Source of the DNA: Ascochyta rabiei
Lineage: Eukaryota; Ascomycota; Dothideomycetes; Pleosporales; Didymellaceae
DNA: 64,000 bases
Assembly (NCBI RefSeq): GCF_004011695.2
Contig: NC_082408.1
Coordinates: 977,501-1,041,500, forward strand
Direction of reading: 5' to 3'
Positions within the stretch are counted from its first letter, which is position 1, and each line of letters opens with the position of its first letter. The notes under the pieces were generated by a model, which was not told the DNA's origin, did not search any database, and saw only the letters and a program-made list of their open reading frames with translations. Below, one piece after another: positions 52,686-64,000 of this stretch. The translations under genes were made by a program, and so were the position numbers.

Positions 52686-53351
52686 CCAATCACTCTTTTA
52701 GCAGGCGAGTGTGTGTGGGACGAAAATACCGGCATTGGAAGAGCTGAAAAGGCCAAGTCATCTGCGAACGACTAACTTGTGTCTATCGGGTCGCCTTGAC
52801 TGTCTATCGAACCTTATCTCGTTCAGTCTTTTATTCGGGCTGCAGCTTCGTAGGCAGTCCGTCAGATGTGGTAGCCATTGTCGCTTTCAACAATCCGCAC
52901 GTCGCAGTGTACGGTCGAGATACGCCCACCTGCCAGACTAGACTGACCCGACGATAGTTGCAGAGAACCAGCGCAAATCTGTGTTTGGTCATCACATAGT
53001 TTTGCTTCCCACAAGCCCATTCTTCGGCTTGGCTGTAGTACTTCAAATGGTTCGCTAAAGGTGGCTCTAGGCATGTCTCTCACTGGGCCTAGAGTCTTAA
53101 AACAGCTTGTCAATTCAGTGGCGATACGAAACTCGACGAGCTAACCTCCCATACCGGCGGCCTCTTCTCAATTCGCCAGAAATACTTCACAGACTCTACC
53201 GAGCAAATCGAAAGGAGCCATGCATTTCTATCAAGGATCCTATCGTCATGATCCATGAGCAAGTCCAAGTCCTCGCTCCTAATATCCTACGAATCCCTCT
53301 CCGCACAATAGCACCCCAAGCGACATTGAACTCAGCTAGCAGCGCCTTGTT
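52686..53351. other. Convergent intergenic region, no gene seen
   Basis: 3' flanks of the RhoGEF-like gene (+) and the 80-residue gene (-); short overlapping frames only. Confidence 0.4.
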
Positions 53352-53643
53352 CTAGTAGCTCTCGCCCGAGTCAACCACCTTTATCCCCATCTCGAAGATG
53401 TCTCGATCAACGACCTCGCCAGTTTCCCATTCCAGAACAAATCGCCTGCTTCGAACCAGTCGGTACCTATATGGCACCTCGGGCCAACTGCACGATCGAC
53501 GATAAACGTGGGCGTCCACTGCTCACTCTAGTCTCATTATGGTTGACTAGAGCGACCATATCAGGGACGAAGGCGTCCTGCGGGAGAGGCTTAGGATACA
53601 GGCTAGAATCACCAAAGAGTGAAAGCGATACCCAGTAGGTCAT
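53352..53643 (-). CDS. Small hypothetical protein, 80 residues
   Basis: Two exons: 53527-53643 (MTYWVSLSLFGDSSLY to VNHNETR) and 53352-53477 (VPYRYRLVRSRRFVLEWETG to MGIKVVDSGESY), joined by a 49-base intron with a GTGAGC donor and a weak CCGAG acceptor. Without splicing the first exon runs into TAG after 20 more codons, while the second exon reads cleanly to its stop in another frame. Aromatic, basic and acidic residues are mixed as in a compact beta-rich protein; no family is recognised. A frameshifted pseudogene is the alternative. Confidence 0.5.
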
Positions 53644-54080
53644 ACCAAAAAAAAGCATTCAGCTCTATAAAACACCGGCGCTGCCGTGTGTGCCCTTGTT
53701 TCGTAGCAACGAGAGCATGAGCAAAAGAGAAGACTGGCCTGTTGACAAAGTGTCACTTCTGAAGACTAGGTCGCTGGTGCTGTGAGTGTTGGATGTGGGG
53801 TGGCTGGGGTTGATTAGGTGAGGCGCTTGGTATCTGGTGGAGTGCGGTGGAGTGCAGTAGAGCGCAGTGAAGTGAAGAAGTGCAGTGCCATGAAGCGCAG
53901 TAGATTGGAGTACCGTACAGTATTAAGGAAGCTATCGGTAGCCTTGGGGAACCTGTCAGGAGCCGTTAAGAGCCTGGCAGGAGCCTGTGGGGAGCCGTGG
54001 TCAGCTGTAGTAAGTTTATTAGGCGTTGGTGTTGCAGAAGGAGAGCACGCCAAGGTGGCAAATGTGAGAAAGGAAGAGAA

Positions 54081-54163
<83 letters not shown>

Positions 54164-54574
54164 GTGCTCACAACACGGATAGGGAATCTGCTTACACATA
54201 CACATACATCTGTACTTGTACCCATGTCTGCACCTCCAAGCGACTTAATCGACGACACTAGAAGCCACGCATTGCACACACACACACACGCATGGATGGA
54301 TGCGTAGATATAGAACAGATTCTCAATCCTCGATTCGTGCTCCATTAGATACCCAAACCTCAACCCATCTCATTTCTTCTCATCTCCTCTCTCTTGCTCA
54401 TTGCATCACCGCTCTCTCTCTCTTTCTCTCCTATTCACTGTATGTCTCGTCTCAATTCGATCCATGCTCATGCCCATGCGCCCGAGCCTGTGCCGAAGCG
54501 ACCCAGCTACAACTACAAGTAATCATAATGCGTCGTGTCTAGTGTGTGCCATGCGTGCCATTTCGTGCATCCGT
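53644..54574. other. Low-complexity intergenic region
   Basis: Between the small gene and the myosin 3' end. It holds repeated GTGCAGTAGAGCGCAGTG-like and AGGAGCC-like words (53830-54000), a long GA microsatellite, a CA run near 54275-54289 and CT-rich tracts near 54410-54430. Frames here encode only low-complexity strings. Confidence 0.6.
54087..54160. repeat. (AG)37 microsatellite
   Basis: An uninterrupted AG dinucleotide run of 74 bases, preceded by purine-rich sequence. It lies downstream of the myosin V gene. Confidence 0.97.
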
Positions 54575-57500
54575 CTACGCGCCAACCTCCTCCATGATGG
54601 ACTCATGCCCATTGTGGAAGCCATTTGCTCCGTTGCCATTCTCGTTGGGGCTCGGCCCGTCAAACTCCATCTTCTCCTGCTGCGCAATCGCCTGCTGCGA
54701 CACGATTTCCGCGAGGCGCTTGAGGCGCGGGGTTTGCAGCCCTGGCATTCTTGTTAGTAGAGTTTTGTTCAATGGTGGGTAGATGATCACTTACAAGAAG
54801 GAGTGTATGTCTCCAACGCGGTGATGACCCTGGGTTCCGCAATCTCGTACGGGCCGGAGTCCTCCATGTCCACCGCTGTGAGGAGCAGCACGTCGCTCTT
54901 CTCCGTTACCCTGCTGGCAACCGCTTTCATGATCTCGCCGTTGATCGGCTGCTCGTAGTCGGCAATGAGGTACTGGTTGAGCAGCTTCTGGATCTGGTTG
55001 GGGCTGAGCATCCAACAAATGTCCTGAATGATCTCAATATCGTTCAGGGTAGCCTTTTTCAGCTGCAGCAGCTTGGTCGCCTGCATGAGGTGCTCCAACT
55101 GAAGAGTGCCCTCGGGCATGTCATGCGACTTGCACCACTCTTCGATGCGGGTGATGTTGTAGTTGATTTGCAGACCGCGCTTCCACGACAGGAAGTTGCG
55201 GCGCATGAGCAGGTCGTTGAAAGCGGTGACACCGACAAGACGGAGAAGCTCGGTCACGCACTGTGTGATGATGGTGTCTTCAAGGTAGAAGGCCTTCATA
55301 GCCTTGTAGACGCTGTTCAGCAGGCTGAGCAGGTTGTCCATGCTGTACGCCGGGGTGTTGCTGCCCTGGAGAAGCTTGCCGAGGAAACGGTTGCTCTCGT
55401 TGGTGACGAAACCGGGCAGTGACTGCGACTCGATGATAGCAGGGATGATCATTTTGTGCAGCTTCTTCTTGAGTACCTTCATCCAGGTGTGGTAGATGTT
55501 GAACTCAAGACTTTCCAGGTCGTGCTTGACAATCTCAAGCAGGCGGTCGTACTCATAGTTGTCGGTCTTCTGCTGCTCGTACCAGTCCTCAGCCAGGAAG
55601 ACGAAGGACAACATCTCGTGGACGTTGGACAACCAGAAAGCGCCAGGGTTGATGGCATCATCGCTGTCGTGCTGCATGACTTCCTGCTGGATGGACTGCA
55701 TGACGTTTGCGAGGAAGCGTTCGGACTCCTTGACAAAGCCGTTGTTCCACATTTCCGAGGTGACGAGGTTGATGAGATAGGCGGGGAAGAGGACCTCCTT
55801 GTCTGTGGGAGGAGGTGTGGTGGTGGGAGATGGGATCTTCAGGTTCTTGATCAAACCAAGAGTGACCTCGTCGTTGAGCATGTCCTCATCAGCAAGGATG
55901 TTCTCGAGCTCAAGCTCGACGTTATCGAGTTGGGCAAATGTCGAGCCGGACAGGTTCTGCCTGTGCACAGTCGAGCCAACGGCCATCGAGACAGGGCGGG
56001 GGTTGTATGTAGCGCTGAAGCGGTCGAGGTCGCGGGTATCGGGTCCAGCACTTCGCCTCTTGGGCTTCTTCGAAGAAACAAGGTTAATCAGGCTGCTGGC
56101 CGCAATGGGCGTGCTGCCATTCTCCAGCGTGCTGTGGATGGGACCAGAGCGCTTCATAAGCTCGACCTGCTCCTGAAGATCGGCAAGTTGCTGTCGGAGA
56201 GACGTCTTCTCGGTCTCGGTGACGTTGCTCCTCCTCCTGGAGTTGTCGAGCTCGTCGGTGGTCTGCTTGAGGGAAGCGCGCAGCTGCTTCTCCTCCTCCT
56301 GCAGGTGTCGCATCTTGGCAGTGCTCTCGTCGTAGTTTGTCTGCAGCTTCTTGAACTCGTCTTCCATCTGACTCAGCTTGGCTGCAGTGATACCGGCCTG
56401 GTTGGCCTCGACTTGCAGCTCCTTCTGCCTGTTCTCCAGCGCTCGGCTCCTCTCCTTGTATGACTTGATCTGGTTCTCGTAGTTGTCGACCTGCTGCTTC
56501 AGAGACTTGTTCTGCTCCTTCATGGAGCCAAGCGTCTGTGTGAGCTCGACGACCTTGTTTTCCAGCTTGTAGGAAATATTCTTCAGGTCGCGAGACTCGG
56601 CACGAAGAACCTTGTACTCCTTTCGTGCAGTCTTTCCACGCCACAACTTCTGGATCGTGACGATTTTCTTGCGGTACTGCCTCCAGGCCTTGAGCGATCT
56701 TTGTGACCTCCAGGTGCGCTGGATGATGCGCGCAGCGTTGCCGAGCCTTGTGTCGAGGATGTTTTTCCGGCAAAGGAACCCCTTTGCAGCAGCCTGGAAC
56801 AGAATAACAGATCGTCGCACCAGGTGGAATCGCTTCCTGTCCTTGGACCCACGCCAAACCCTCTGGATTGTGGTGGCAGCTTTGACTTGGCGAGCCTCCT
56901 CTGCACGTCCCCTAGTCATGTAGCCTCTTGCCAGAGACTGCACGGCGACGATGGCTTGACGCATCTCCAAGTAGATGCGGCGGTAGTATTTAGCCCTCAG
57001 GTTCTTCTGGATCATAATGGCAGCGTCGTTGAGCCTGGCTGTTCGCAGGTTCTCAAGGAACGCAAGCATACCGGCACGGAAGAAGATCTTGGTAAGACCC
57101 ATCTGATACTTGTCGGTTCCGTCGTTCTTGCTGTTGCCGAGCGCCTTGTGCAGGATAGCCTTGGCCATGTCCCGGATCTCAGGTGTCCATCCCGAAGACT
57201 GTACCAGCATGTAGTAGCGGAGAGCAAATTCCTCGTAGGTCCATCTTGTTGGGTATCCGGCACAACTGATCCTGACTGTCTCAAGAACACCACAAGCGCG
57301 CAATTGACTCAAAACCATAGGACCGTCGAATTGCCAGGCTGCCTTGGCTTCGTTGGGCTTGATGCATCGAATGTAGTGGACATCCGTCGAGTTGATGGTG
57401 GACATGAGCTCGATAAGAGAAGACTTGAAGATGCCTCCGAGGGTGGGTTTCCTGTTCGTTGCCATCCTGCGGCCTGCTGACATTGTGGTACCAGCCTTTG

Positions 57501-59747
57501 CTGAGGTGCTGGCGGCGGTCTCCTTCTCGCGAATCTGCGATGCAACATCCAAAACCTCGGCCAGGAACTTGTTAGACGAGGCCTTGAGCACTTCCATGTG
57601 CTCGTCCGGCACGGTGTCCCTGTTCTTCTCGATGAAGCCATCGGACTCGTATGTCACGTCTACAGCGTAATGGCAGACAGTAAAAGCGGACTTGCCGAAT
57701 CGCGGCTTCTTATAGAACTTGTGCTTGTCTCCGGAGTAGTTGTGGTGCAGCTTAGTGACGAACTGCTCGTCTGAGCCCATGGGAAGACGCGATTCCTCGT
57801 CCAGCAAAGACAGAATACCGAGCTTGCCTTCAATCAAATCGATACAAGGCTGGTTGTCAGCAAAATCAATGAAAGTCCAGTCGATCTGTTCCCTCATGTA
57901 TTCCTCCTGCTCCAACTTGAAGACGTGAGCGTTGAACTCTTGCTGCAGCTTCTCGTTGGCGTAATTGATACAGAACTGTTCGAACGAGTTCTTTGCGAAA
58001 TGCTCGAAACCATAGATATCCAGCACACCAATGAAGGAATGGGCGTGCGTGATAACCTCCTCTGTAGCCAAGCTTTCGTTTGTACGCTCGACCAGCCAGT
58101 CGAAGAGACTCGAGTAGATGAACTTGGCGACGGAATCTCGTACGACCACGGCTTGTTGTTGTGTCAGATTCGAGACAATTTTCTCTCCTCTTGTGATCAA
58201 CTGCTTCTTGACGGTCCATTTGGCAAAATTGTTTGCATCTATCCCAAGGAGGCCACAAGCCTTGACCAACGCAGGCTCGTCAGGGGCCAGATTGGAATCT
58301 GTGCGTGTCGCTGTGATTTTGACATCTCCCATGTGCAGCAGAGCCGCAAGAAGGCGGAAGATTTGGGCCTGGGTCGCCTGCGGAACACCAATCTTTGTCA
58401 GAGAGCTCTTAGTCGCCTCGAACTCGGCCTTGTCGTCCATGCCGTCGATGATGGGTGCGCTGCCCTGGTTGAGATAGCTAAAGTCCTCGACGGGCTTCAG
58501 CGACAGCTCCTCTCGCTCGGCGTCGGTAGCACCTGCAACGAGCTGGTAGAAGATGTGGTAATTCCGCTCCTTGAGCGGCTGGAACACCAACCTCGACCGT
58601 TCGAGCAAGTATGTCCTGATCTTCGCGCCGATGATATCCGTCTGCTTGTTGAACATGATCTCGATGTATTTACCGAAACGGGACGAGTTGTCGTTTCGCG
58701 TGGTTTTGGCGTTACCGAAAGCTTCCATGATGGGGTTGGTTGCCAGAATCTGCTCTTCCGTCTCGCTCATGGAGTCGATCTTGCCCCTCCGCTTGCCGGG
58801 GTTGTCGGGCGATTCGCGTGTCGCAAAATATCGCATGATGTATTTGGCGCTGACGGTCTTACCCGCACCCGATTCTCCAGAAACCACAATGGTCTGGTTC
58901 TTCTGGTCTCGCAACATGTCGCTGTCTGCGTCAGCTTTGATAAAGAGGTGTGTTTGCAACAGGCATTGTCATAGAGTGGCCGGTGCAAGTGGCTAGAACC
59001 TACGCAAAGGCTTCTTCGGCGATGGCGAACAAGTGAGGAGCGCCATAGGAACGCTGCTTGCCGGCGTAGACCTGCACCATGCCGGGGACATAGAGCGAGT
59101 CGACGCGTGCGAAGGGGTTTGTCGCGATCAGGACGATACCGGAGTAGGTGTAGATTTCATTCTGCAGATAGCGCAGTTTGATGGCCTGGAGCACTGTGCC
59201 GTGTCAGTTGCCGACTCTGGAATTGAACTCGAATGCAGAACGTTGAACGTTGAGCGTTGGGCGTTGAGCGTCGAACGCTGAGCTTGTCATGGAATCATAG
59301 GGGTGTGCGTACCGGCCGGCTCGTTGAGATGTGACAGGTTGGTCAGGTCGTCGCTGGCCTCGAGCATGGCCGGGTTCATCAACGGCGGCAGATTGGGGTC
59401 GTTGCCGGTCTGGATGGCGAGCAGCGTGGTCTCGACGGTTTTGGTCTGTGGTGCCGCGTCAGATGATGCTTGTCTTGCCATCTTGCCTCCTCTCCTTCTT
59501 TTTGCTTCTGCCTCTACACTGCCTCTGCCTCTGCCTCTGGCCAGACGCTGCATCTGCCTCGACATGTACAAGTACGTCTGCCTCTGTTTTGGGAGACCGT
59601 CAGGGTGCATACCTCGCCGTTCTCGAGCTGGAAGAGCAGCTTGACCTTGTCGCCGTCAATCTGCTTGTCTGCAACCTCCGAGGCGACCCAGCCCTCGGTG
59701 GTGTCGGGCTGCCATGCCCGCGTCCCAATGTCGTAGATGTGTGCCAT
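54575..59747 (-). CDS. MYO2: Class V myosin heavy chain
   Basis: Actin motor moving secretory vesicles and organelles to the hyphal tip. Five exons, 59613-59747, 59313-59445, 59004-59193, 54795-58921 and 54575-54741 (introns 167, 119, 82 and 53 bases), give 1583 residues, the usual class V length. In order: an N-terminal SH3-like part (MAHIYDIGTRAWQP, EGWVASEV); the motor with P-loop GESGAGKT, switch I NDNSSRFGKY, and IGVLDIYGFEHFAKNSFEQF; six IQ motifs from about residue 790 (AAIMIQKNLRAKYYRR, then repeats such as AATTIQRVWRG); a coiled coil from about 930; and the globular cargo-binding DIL tail from about 1200, ending with LQTPRLKRLAEIVSQQAIAQ. The junction GEEAF-ADMLRDQKNQTIVV and the last one, TYTPS-WLQTPR, confirm splicing. 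Only the exon-level boundaries, not function, are inferred. Confidence 0.97.
59241..59282. repeat. Six-copy heptamer tandem in a myosin intron
   Basis: Six 7-base units with consensus CGTTGAR (CGTTGAA, CGTTGAG, CGTTGGG, CGTTGAG, CGTCGAA, CGCTGAG), differing only by transitions, lie within the second myosin intron (59194-59312). Confidence 0.9.
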
Positions 59748-60231
59748 GGTGGGCGGTGCGGTGTTGTGCTTGCCCGCTCGGCCTCGCGATAGGGCGTCGG
59801 TCAGTCAGGGTCCAGTGCGCCCTTACAACGTCAACGTTGGGGGTGCTGCGTGGACGTGCAGCTCCAGCGTCGCTCGCTGCCGGTGGTGGATGGTGTCAGC
59901 TGGATGGGGCGCTGCAGAATCACAGCGAGCGGAGCATAGTTTGGAGTTTCGTGCGCGTAGACGTGGTCGGGGGGTTGATGCGTTGGGGCTCACGACGACC
60001 TCCACGTTCCAGAAGTTAACAATGTTCGGCGTGCTCAAGTCAGCGGTGAGAGTAGCGCCGGCCAGGGCCAGCCAACCAACTCCAGCAGCACCAGGCCACC
60101 GCCTGCGCTCGTCTCACCACCAACGCACTCCCCTTGCGCCTGCATATCGCCTGCTGCTGGCCGCTCGGCATTCGTGCCGTATGCACGTATCAATCTCTGT
60201 GCAACCCCATCGCCTCACGCATCACTCCTCC

Positions 60232-60234
<3 letters not shown>

Positions 60235-60268
<34 letters not shown>
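60235..60268. repeat. (GCTT)n microsatellite
   Basis: About 8.5 uninterrupted copies of GCTT. Confidence 0.95.
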
Positions 60269-60660
60269 AACACATCCAAGTGCACTGTTGCAGAGGCATC
60301 GATGCACATGTCATCTCGGCTTCTTCCAGCAACGACCCTGCAAGCGTGTCGTCTTGTCAGGGACCACTCGCTGCGCCGATCACGCTGCTGTTGGCGAATT
60401 TCCAGAAGGGCATGCTCATTGGCTGTCAGCCATCTGGAGCTTGCGGCATGCTTCACTCGCCAACTCGTCGTCATTCGGTTTGCATTAGAAACGAAATTGC
60501 ATGGAGAGCAACCACATGGCAATCTCGTTGGCATCCTTCTGCTCCACACTTGGTCTTGGTCGTCAGTCGTGGGCGATGCGGGCCGAGCACTCTGAAACCG
60601 CTACCCACATCACGTGCAAACCCTGGCATATCGTTACCAAAACTGATAATCCCCTTTCAT

Positions 60661-60746
60661 GCTGAATGTGCTTGCTGCATGTGCTTGCTGCATGTGCTTG
60701 CTGAACGTGTTTGTTGAACGTGTTTGCTGAACGTGCTTGTTGAACG
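60661..60746. repeat. 13-base tandem repeat, six copies
   Basis: Unit consensus GCTGAAYGTGYTT repeated six times with a partial seventh; differences are mainly C/T transitions. It lies about 110 bases beyond the PGDH stop codon, in its 3' flank. Confidence 0.88.
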
Positions 60747-60853
60747 CCATGTTGAATGCTTTTGGTACTCTAGAACAGTCGTCTCTCTGTACGAAGAAAC
60801 CTGGAAAATCTAAAAAATCTACAGCTCTTCCTCGAGAAACAACCAAGATGCTT

Positions 60854-62352
60854 CTAACCGTACAGCACTCTTGTGCGAATGCACGAAGACAGCCCCTGCA
60901 GACTGTGGAAGAGATCCCTAATCTCGCCCTCCTTGACATCGCTGAGATCCGCCATGAGGTACGCAACCTCGCCCCTTGAATCGGACATTTGCTTGTCAAT
61001 GTTGTGGTTGAGCAGGATACCGTTGACTGCACAATGTTAGCCTTGCCTTCACTTTCCAGTCCATGTTCAGGCTCACCTTGTCGCAGCACGCCGGGGACGT
61101 TCTTGTGGATGTAGATGACGCGCATGCAGTTGGCCTCCTCGAGCGACAATCCTCTCAGATTTACCTCGGGCATGTTGACCGCGCCGAGTGTCGCGCCCTC
61201 GTTGACGTAGCGCACAAGAGCTGTTGAGACCTCGACACCGATAGCGCTCTGAGCCTCCTCGGTGCTACCACCAATGTGGGGTGTCAGGATGATGTTCTTG
61301 AGGCCAACCAGGTCTTTGGTCCATGAGTTTAGGTCATTGGTGAAGTAGTCGCCGTTGCCAGCTGGCTCGTGGGGGAAGACGTCGATGGCAGCACCGGCGA
61401 GCTTGCCTGAGCGTGAGGCCTCGATGAGGGCAGGGATATCCACAACGGTGCCGCGAGCGTTGTTGATGAGGTAGCTGCCCTTTTTCATCTTCTCAAACTG
61501 TTTGGCGCCAATGAGGTTCTTGGTGTCCGCTGTCGCGGGGACGTGGAGCGAGACGAAGTCGGCCTGCTCGAGCAGCTCATCGAGCGTCTCGACCTGGTGC
61601 GCTGTACCAAGACCCATCATGGTCACGACGTCGTAGTAGATGACCTGCATACCCATGGACTCGGCCAGCACGCTCAGCTGGCTACCGATGTGTCCATAAC
61701 CGACTATGCCCAGTGTCTTGCCGCGAACCTCCCAGCAGCCCTTGCTAACCTTGTTCCATACACCGTTGTGCAGTTCCATCGAGCGGTCGCCCAGCTCACG
61801 AGCGAGCGCAACAATCTCCGAGATGACGAGCTCGGCGACGGAGCGAGAGTTGCTGAAGGGCGAGTTGAACACAGCGATACCGTTCTCGGCGGCCGTCTGG
61901 AGGTCGACCTGGTTCGTGCCGATGCAGAAGCAACCGATGACAATCAGGTTCTTGGCCTCCTCCAGCACCTTCTTGGTGAGCTTGGTCTTGGAGCGAATGC
62001 CGACGACCTGCACGTCGCGAATCTTCTCGATGAGCTGGTCCTCGGGCAGACTGCTCTTGATCGCCTCGACCTGGTAGCCCTGCTTCTTCAAAATCTCGAT
62101 GCCGGCGACGTTGACGTTCTCCAGCAGCAGCACCTTGATCTCCTTTGTGTTGAAGGGCTTCAGGCGCTGGGCCAGCTGGTTGGCGGACAGTGTGCCAGCA
62201 TTGCTGAAGCTGCCGGCGTGCTGCGGCGGCGGTCGGAAGCTGTTGGGCGGGCTGTGGAATTGAAGAGTTGGGCTGGTGCTGAGGGAGAGGCTGTTCGAGA
62301 CCTGGCGCGCCAGGTTGCTGATGCCGCCTGCGATGTCTTGTGGAGGACTCAT
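60854..62352 (-). CDS. SER3: D-3-phosphoglycerate dehydrogenase (serine biosynthesis)
   Basis: Cytosolic enzyme oxidising 3-phosphoglycerate to 3-phosphohydroxypyruvate with NAD, the first step of serine synthesis. Exons 61077-62352 and 60854-61026, with a 50-base intron (GTGAGC...GCAG), give 482 residues. A Ser/Pro-rich N-terminal extension of about 60 residues precedes the substrate domain (EIKVLLLENVNVAGIEIL). The Rossmann motif is GIVGYGHIGSQLS; catalytic residues lie in NNARGTVVD (Arg), DVFPHEP (Glu) and LTPHIGGSTEEAQ (His). Exon 2 completes the C-terminal ACT domain (VNGILLNHNIDKQMSD, then GEVAYLMADLSDV), the serine-feedback site in many PGDHs. Unspliced reading would lose this domain. 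SER3 and SER33 are yeast duplicates; the symbol is by function. Confidence 0.97.
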
Positions 62353-62989
62353 GGTGTAGGTGGTGCGGATATTGGCGGAGGTAGTCTACGGGAGATAAGC
62401 CGTAACTCGAATGGGTTGTCGAATCCGAGATCTGCAAGGGGTATATTAAATGCAGTGCCTCGTTTGCGTCTTCTCGAGTTTCGATGCGGGGGGTCTTGGA
62501 AAGTGTGTGGAGAGGTAATCACGAGGAAGAACAGCAGCAGCGTCAATTATTAACTACAATACCACGAGCAAGCCAGTCAGATCGAATCCACCCTTGGGAC
62601 TGGGTGAGTAGTACGTCAGGCTAATTGTCACACTGACTCCAACAATCGACTCACGGGTTTCAAGACGCTCGAAGTTTTTTGCATGATGCAATCCCGCTAG
62701 GCCCCTCCATGCCGCCGGCATCGGCAGGTCGCGGCTCGTCGCTCGCACAGGGTCCATCACGCGTCGACTCTGAGCCCCGGCAGGCTGAGTCACCATGGTG
62801 CAATCGCCGACTTACGACAGACAAAACGCCGTTGCATTCATAATCTATGGATCCTGGCCCGATGCTCGCCTTTGCGCCTTTCCTGGCAGCGCTGGACAAT
62901 CGCCGACCGAACTCTGCAAAATTGCTCATATATCCGGTCTCGTGACTCCGTTACTGTGGTATAACCAACTTTTCTGCATGAGGTGCAAT
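62353..62989. promoter_or_regulatory. PGDH promoter region
   Basis: 637 bases between the PGDH start and the 3' end of the G6PD gene, both leftward. No gene is supported; short frames only. Confidence 0.45.
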
Positions 62990-64000
62990 CTACAACTTGC
63001 CCTCCTCTTGCATGGGCCATTGGTAGCCTGCGAGCGTGTTAGCGGATTGCGCAAGTCGTGGCACAGAGGTTAGGTCTTACCTGCTGCGTCGCTGAACTTG
63101 TATCCGTACGACGATGTGAAGTCATCCAGAACGGCAGGGCCGCGAGATCCTATGTTCCAAATTAGCATGACACTCCATACTGAGAATCGTGGTACGCACC
63201 ATAGGGGTACTCCATGGGGATGATCTCCTTGTTGTCGTCGAGGTAGTGCAGGAGAGGCGAGAAGATCCTCCAGCTGGCGTCGAGCTCGTCATCACGGACA
63301 AAGTTGCTGTGGTCGCCCTTGAGCGCGTCAAGGATAAGGGACTCGTAAGCCTCAGGGATCTTGAGGTCCGAGAATCGCCGCCTGTAAGTAAGGTCGAGCT
63401 CTGTGACGACGGTCTGCATGCTGAGTCCGGGAAGCTTGGAGTTCATCTTGATGTAGACAGACTCGTTGGGCTGGACACGGATGACCAGCTCGTTACGAGG
63501 AATGTCCTTGAAGATGCCAGAGGTGACATCCTTGAACTGGATGCGGACCTCAGTCTTCTGCTCGTTGAGAGCCTTTCCTGCCTTCAGGATGAAAGGCACG
63601 CCGTCCCATCGCTCGTTCTTGATGTATGCGACCATCGAGGCGAATGTGGGGCATCGCGAGTCCTTGGGAACTGTGTCGTCCTCCTTGTAGCCGGGCTTCT
63701 GTCCGTCGAGCGACTTTCCGTACTGTCCGATGATGACGTTCTTGGGCTCGATTGCGGCCATGCCTCGCAGGACACGAACCTTCTCGTCACGGATGTCTTC
63801 TGCGGAGAAGGAGATGGGGCGCTCCATGGCCAGGAGGGTGAGGACCTGCAGTAAGTGGTTCTGCATGACATCACGGATGATGCCGAAGTCGTCGAAGTAA
63901 CCACCACGGCCCTCCGTGCCGAACGGCTCCTTGAATGTGATCTACACGTAAATTAGGACTGACTTGCCTGAATGCAAGTGGCCTCTCGTACCTGAATGTT
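62990..64000 (-). CDS. ZWF1: Glucose-6-phosphate 1-dehydrogenase, C-terminal part (5' end outside window)
   Basis: Oxidises glucose-6-phosphate with NADP in the pentose phosphate pathway; cytosolic. In the window: exons 63992-64000 (partial), 63200-63941, 63081-63149 and 62990-63027, separated by introns of 50, 50 and 53 bases. Visible stretches are ITFKEPFGTEGRGGYFDDFG, IRDVMQNHLLQVLTLLAMERP, SFSAEDIRDEKVRVLRG, RWDGVPFILKAGKAL (substrate/NADP-side Lys), EVRIQFKDV, PNESVYIKMNSKLPG, YRRRFSDLKIPEAYESLI and FVRDDELDASWRIFSPLL. The small 3' exons give SRGPAVLDDFTSSYGYKFSD and GYQWPMQEEGKL, the usual C-terminus. The catalytic His region (RIDHYLGKE in the family) lies beyond the window edge. Confidence 0.97.

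Larger units (their letters stand above)
59748..60853. promoter_or_regulatory. Myosin V promoter region with microsatellites
   Basis: About 1.1 kb separates the myosin start codon from the 3' end of the PGDH gene, both transcribed leftward. It should hold the myosin promoter. It includes a GCTT microsatellite and a 13-base tandem array, listed separately. Frames crossing it have no features. Confidence 0.5.

Noticed and set aside
53818..54261. Frame encoding a long Arg-Glu repeat
   Set aside because: Translation of the AG microsatellite; no support as a gene.
55456..56463. Long plus-strand open frame (335 codons) inside the myosin region
   Set aside because: Exact antisense shadow of the myosin V tail; it has no motif, and the minus-strand protein is unmistakable.
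61543..62553. 336-codon plus-strand frame opposite PGDH
   Set aside because: Antisense shadow of the dehydrogenase, caused by high GC at third positions.
1..64000. CRISPR arrays, tRNA or rRNA genes
   Set aside because: No direct-repeat/spacer array, no convincing T-loop/cloverleaf and no rRNA-like sequence was seen; tRNA absence should be confirmed with tRNAscan-SE.

Overview
The window comes from a filamentous ascomycete. Coding genes are broken by many 40-60 bp introns with GTAAGT/GTATGT-like donors and CTRAY branch sites. There are fungus-specific families (6-MSAS-type PKS, HET, LysM, GH131, NRPS-like reductase, DHA2-type MFS), and transposon copies carry C-to-T decay of the RIP type. The mix of a chitin-binding LysM effector, plant-wall hydrolase and secondary-metabolism enzymes suggests a plant-associated Dothideomycete (probably Pleosporales); this is inference from content, not a database match. 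I reconstructed exons by hand: a gene is given as its full span and the introns are listed in its evidence.

Left part, about 0-44 kb, is accessory in character. In order: a partially reducing PKS (776-6229); an F-box protein with two C-terminal winged-helix-like segments (6428-8656); an MFS exporter (9270-10992); a decayed AT-rich stretch; a small membrane protein (11482-12196); three tandem divergent paralogs sharing an unnamed module (12730-19350, the middle one damaged); a P450 (19864-21635); a small Cys-rich ORF; an APH-type kinase (22496-23752); a second MFS transporter (24565-26380); a complete RIP-damaged pogo/Fot1-like element with TA target duplication (26893-29021); a secreted GH131 glucanase (29652-30822); an NRPS-like A-T-R reductase (31707-34943); a dead fungal transcription factor (36230-37537); an Ecp6-like three-LysM effector (38653-39365); a MITE-like element containing telomere-like repeats (40301-40628); a HET-domain protein (41679-43502) and a small ankyrin protein (44122-44601).

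Right part, about 45-64 kb, looks like conserved core genome with tighter spacing: an ARMT1/DUF89 phosphatase (45236-46786) sharing a short bidirectional promoter with an F-box-like gene (47024-48040), a broken small gene, a fungal N-terminal-domain/RhoGEF-like protein (49968-52685), an 80-residue protein (53352-53643), class V myosin (54575-59747), 3-phosphoglycerate dehydrogenase (60854-62352) and the 3' part of glucose-6-phosphate dehydrogenase (62990 to the window edge).

The PKS, P450, two MFS pumps and NRPS-like reductase could belong to one loose metabolite locus, but they are interrupted by unrelated genes and a transposon, so co-function is only a hypothesis. The most novel-looking item is the three-paralog array at 12.7-19.4 kb: four copies of a module of about 110-130 residues that I cannot assign to any known family, joined to coiled coils or to SUMO-interaction-like motifs.
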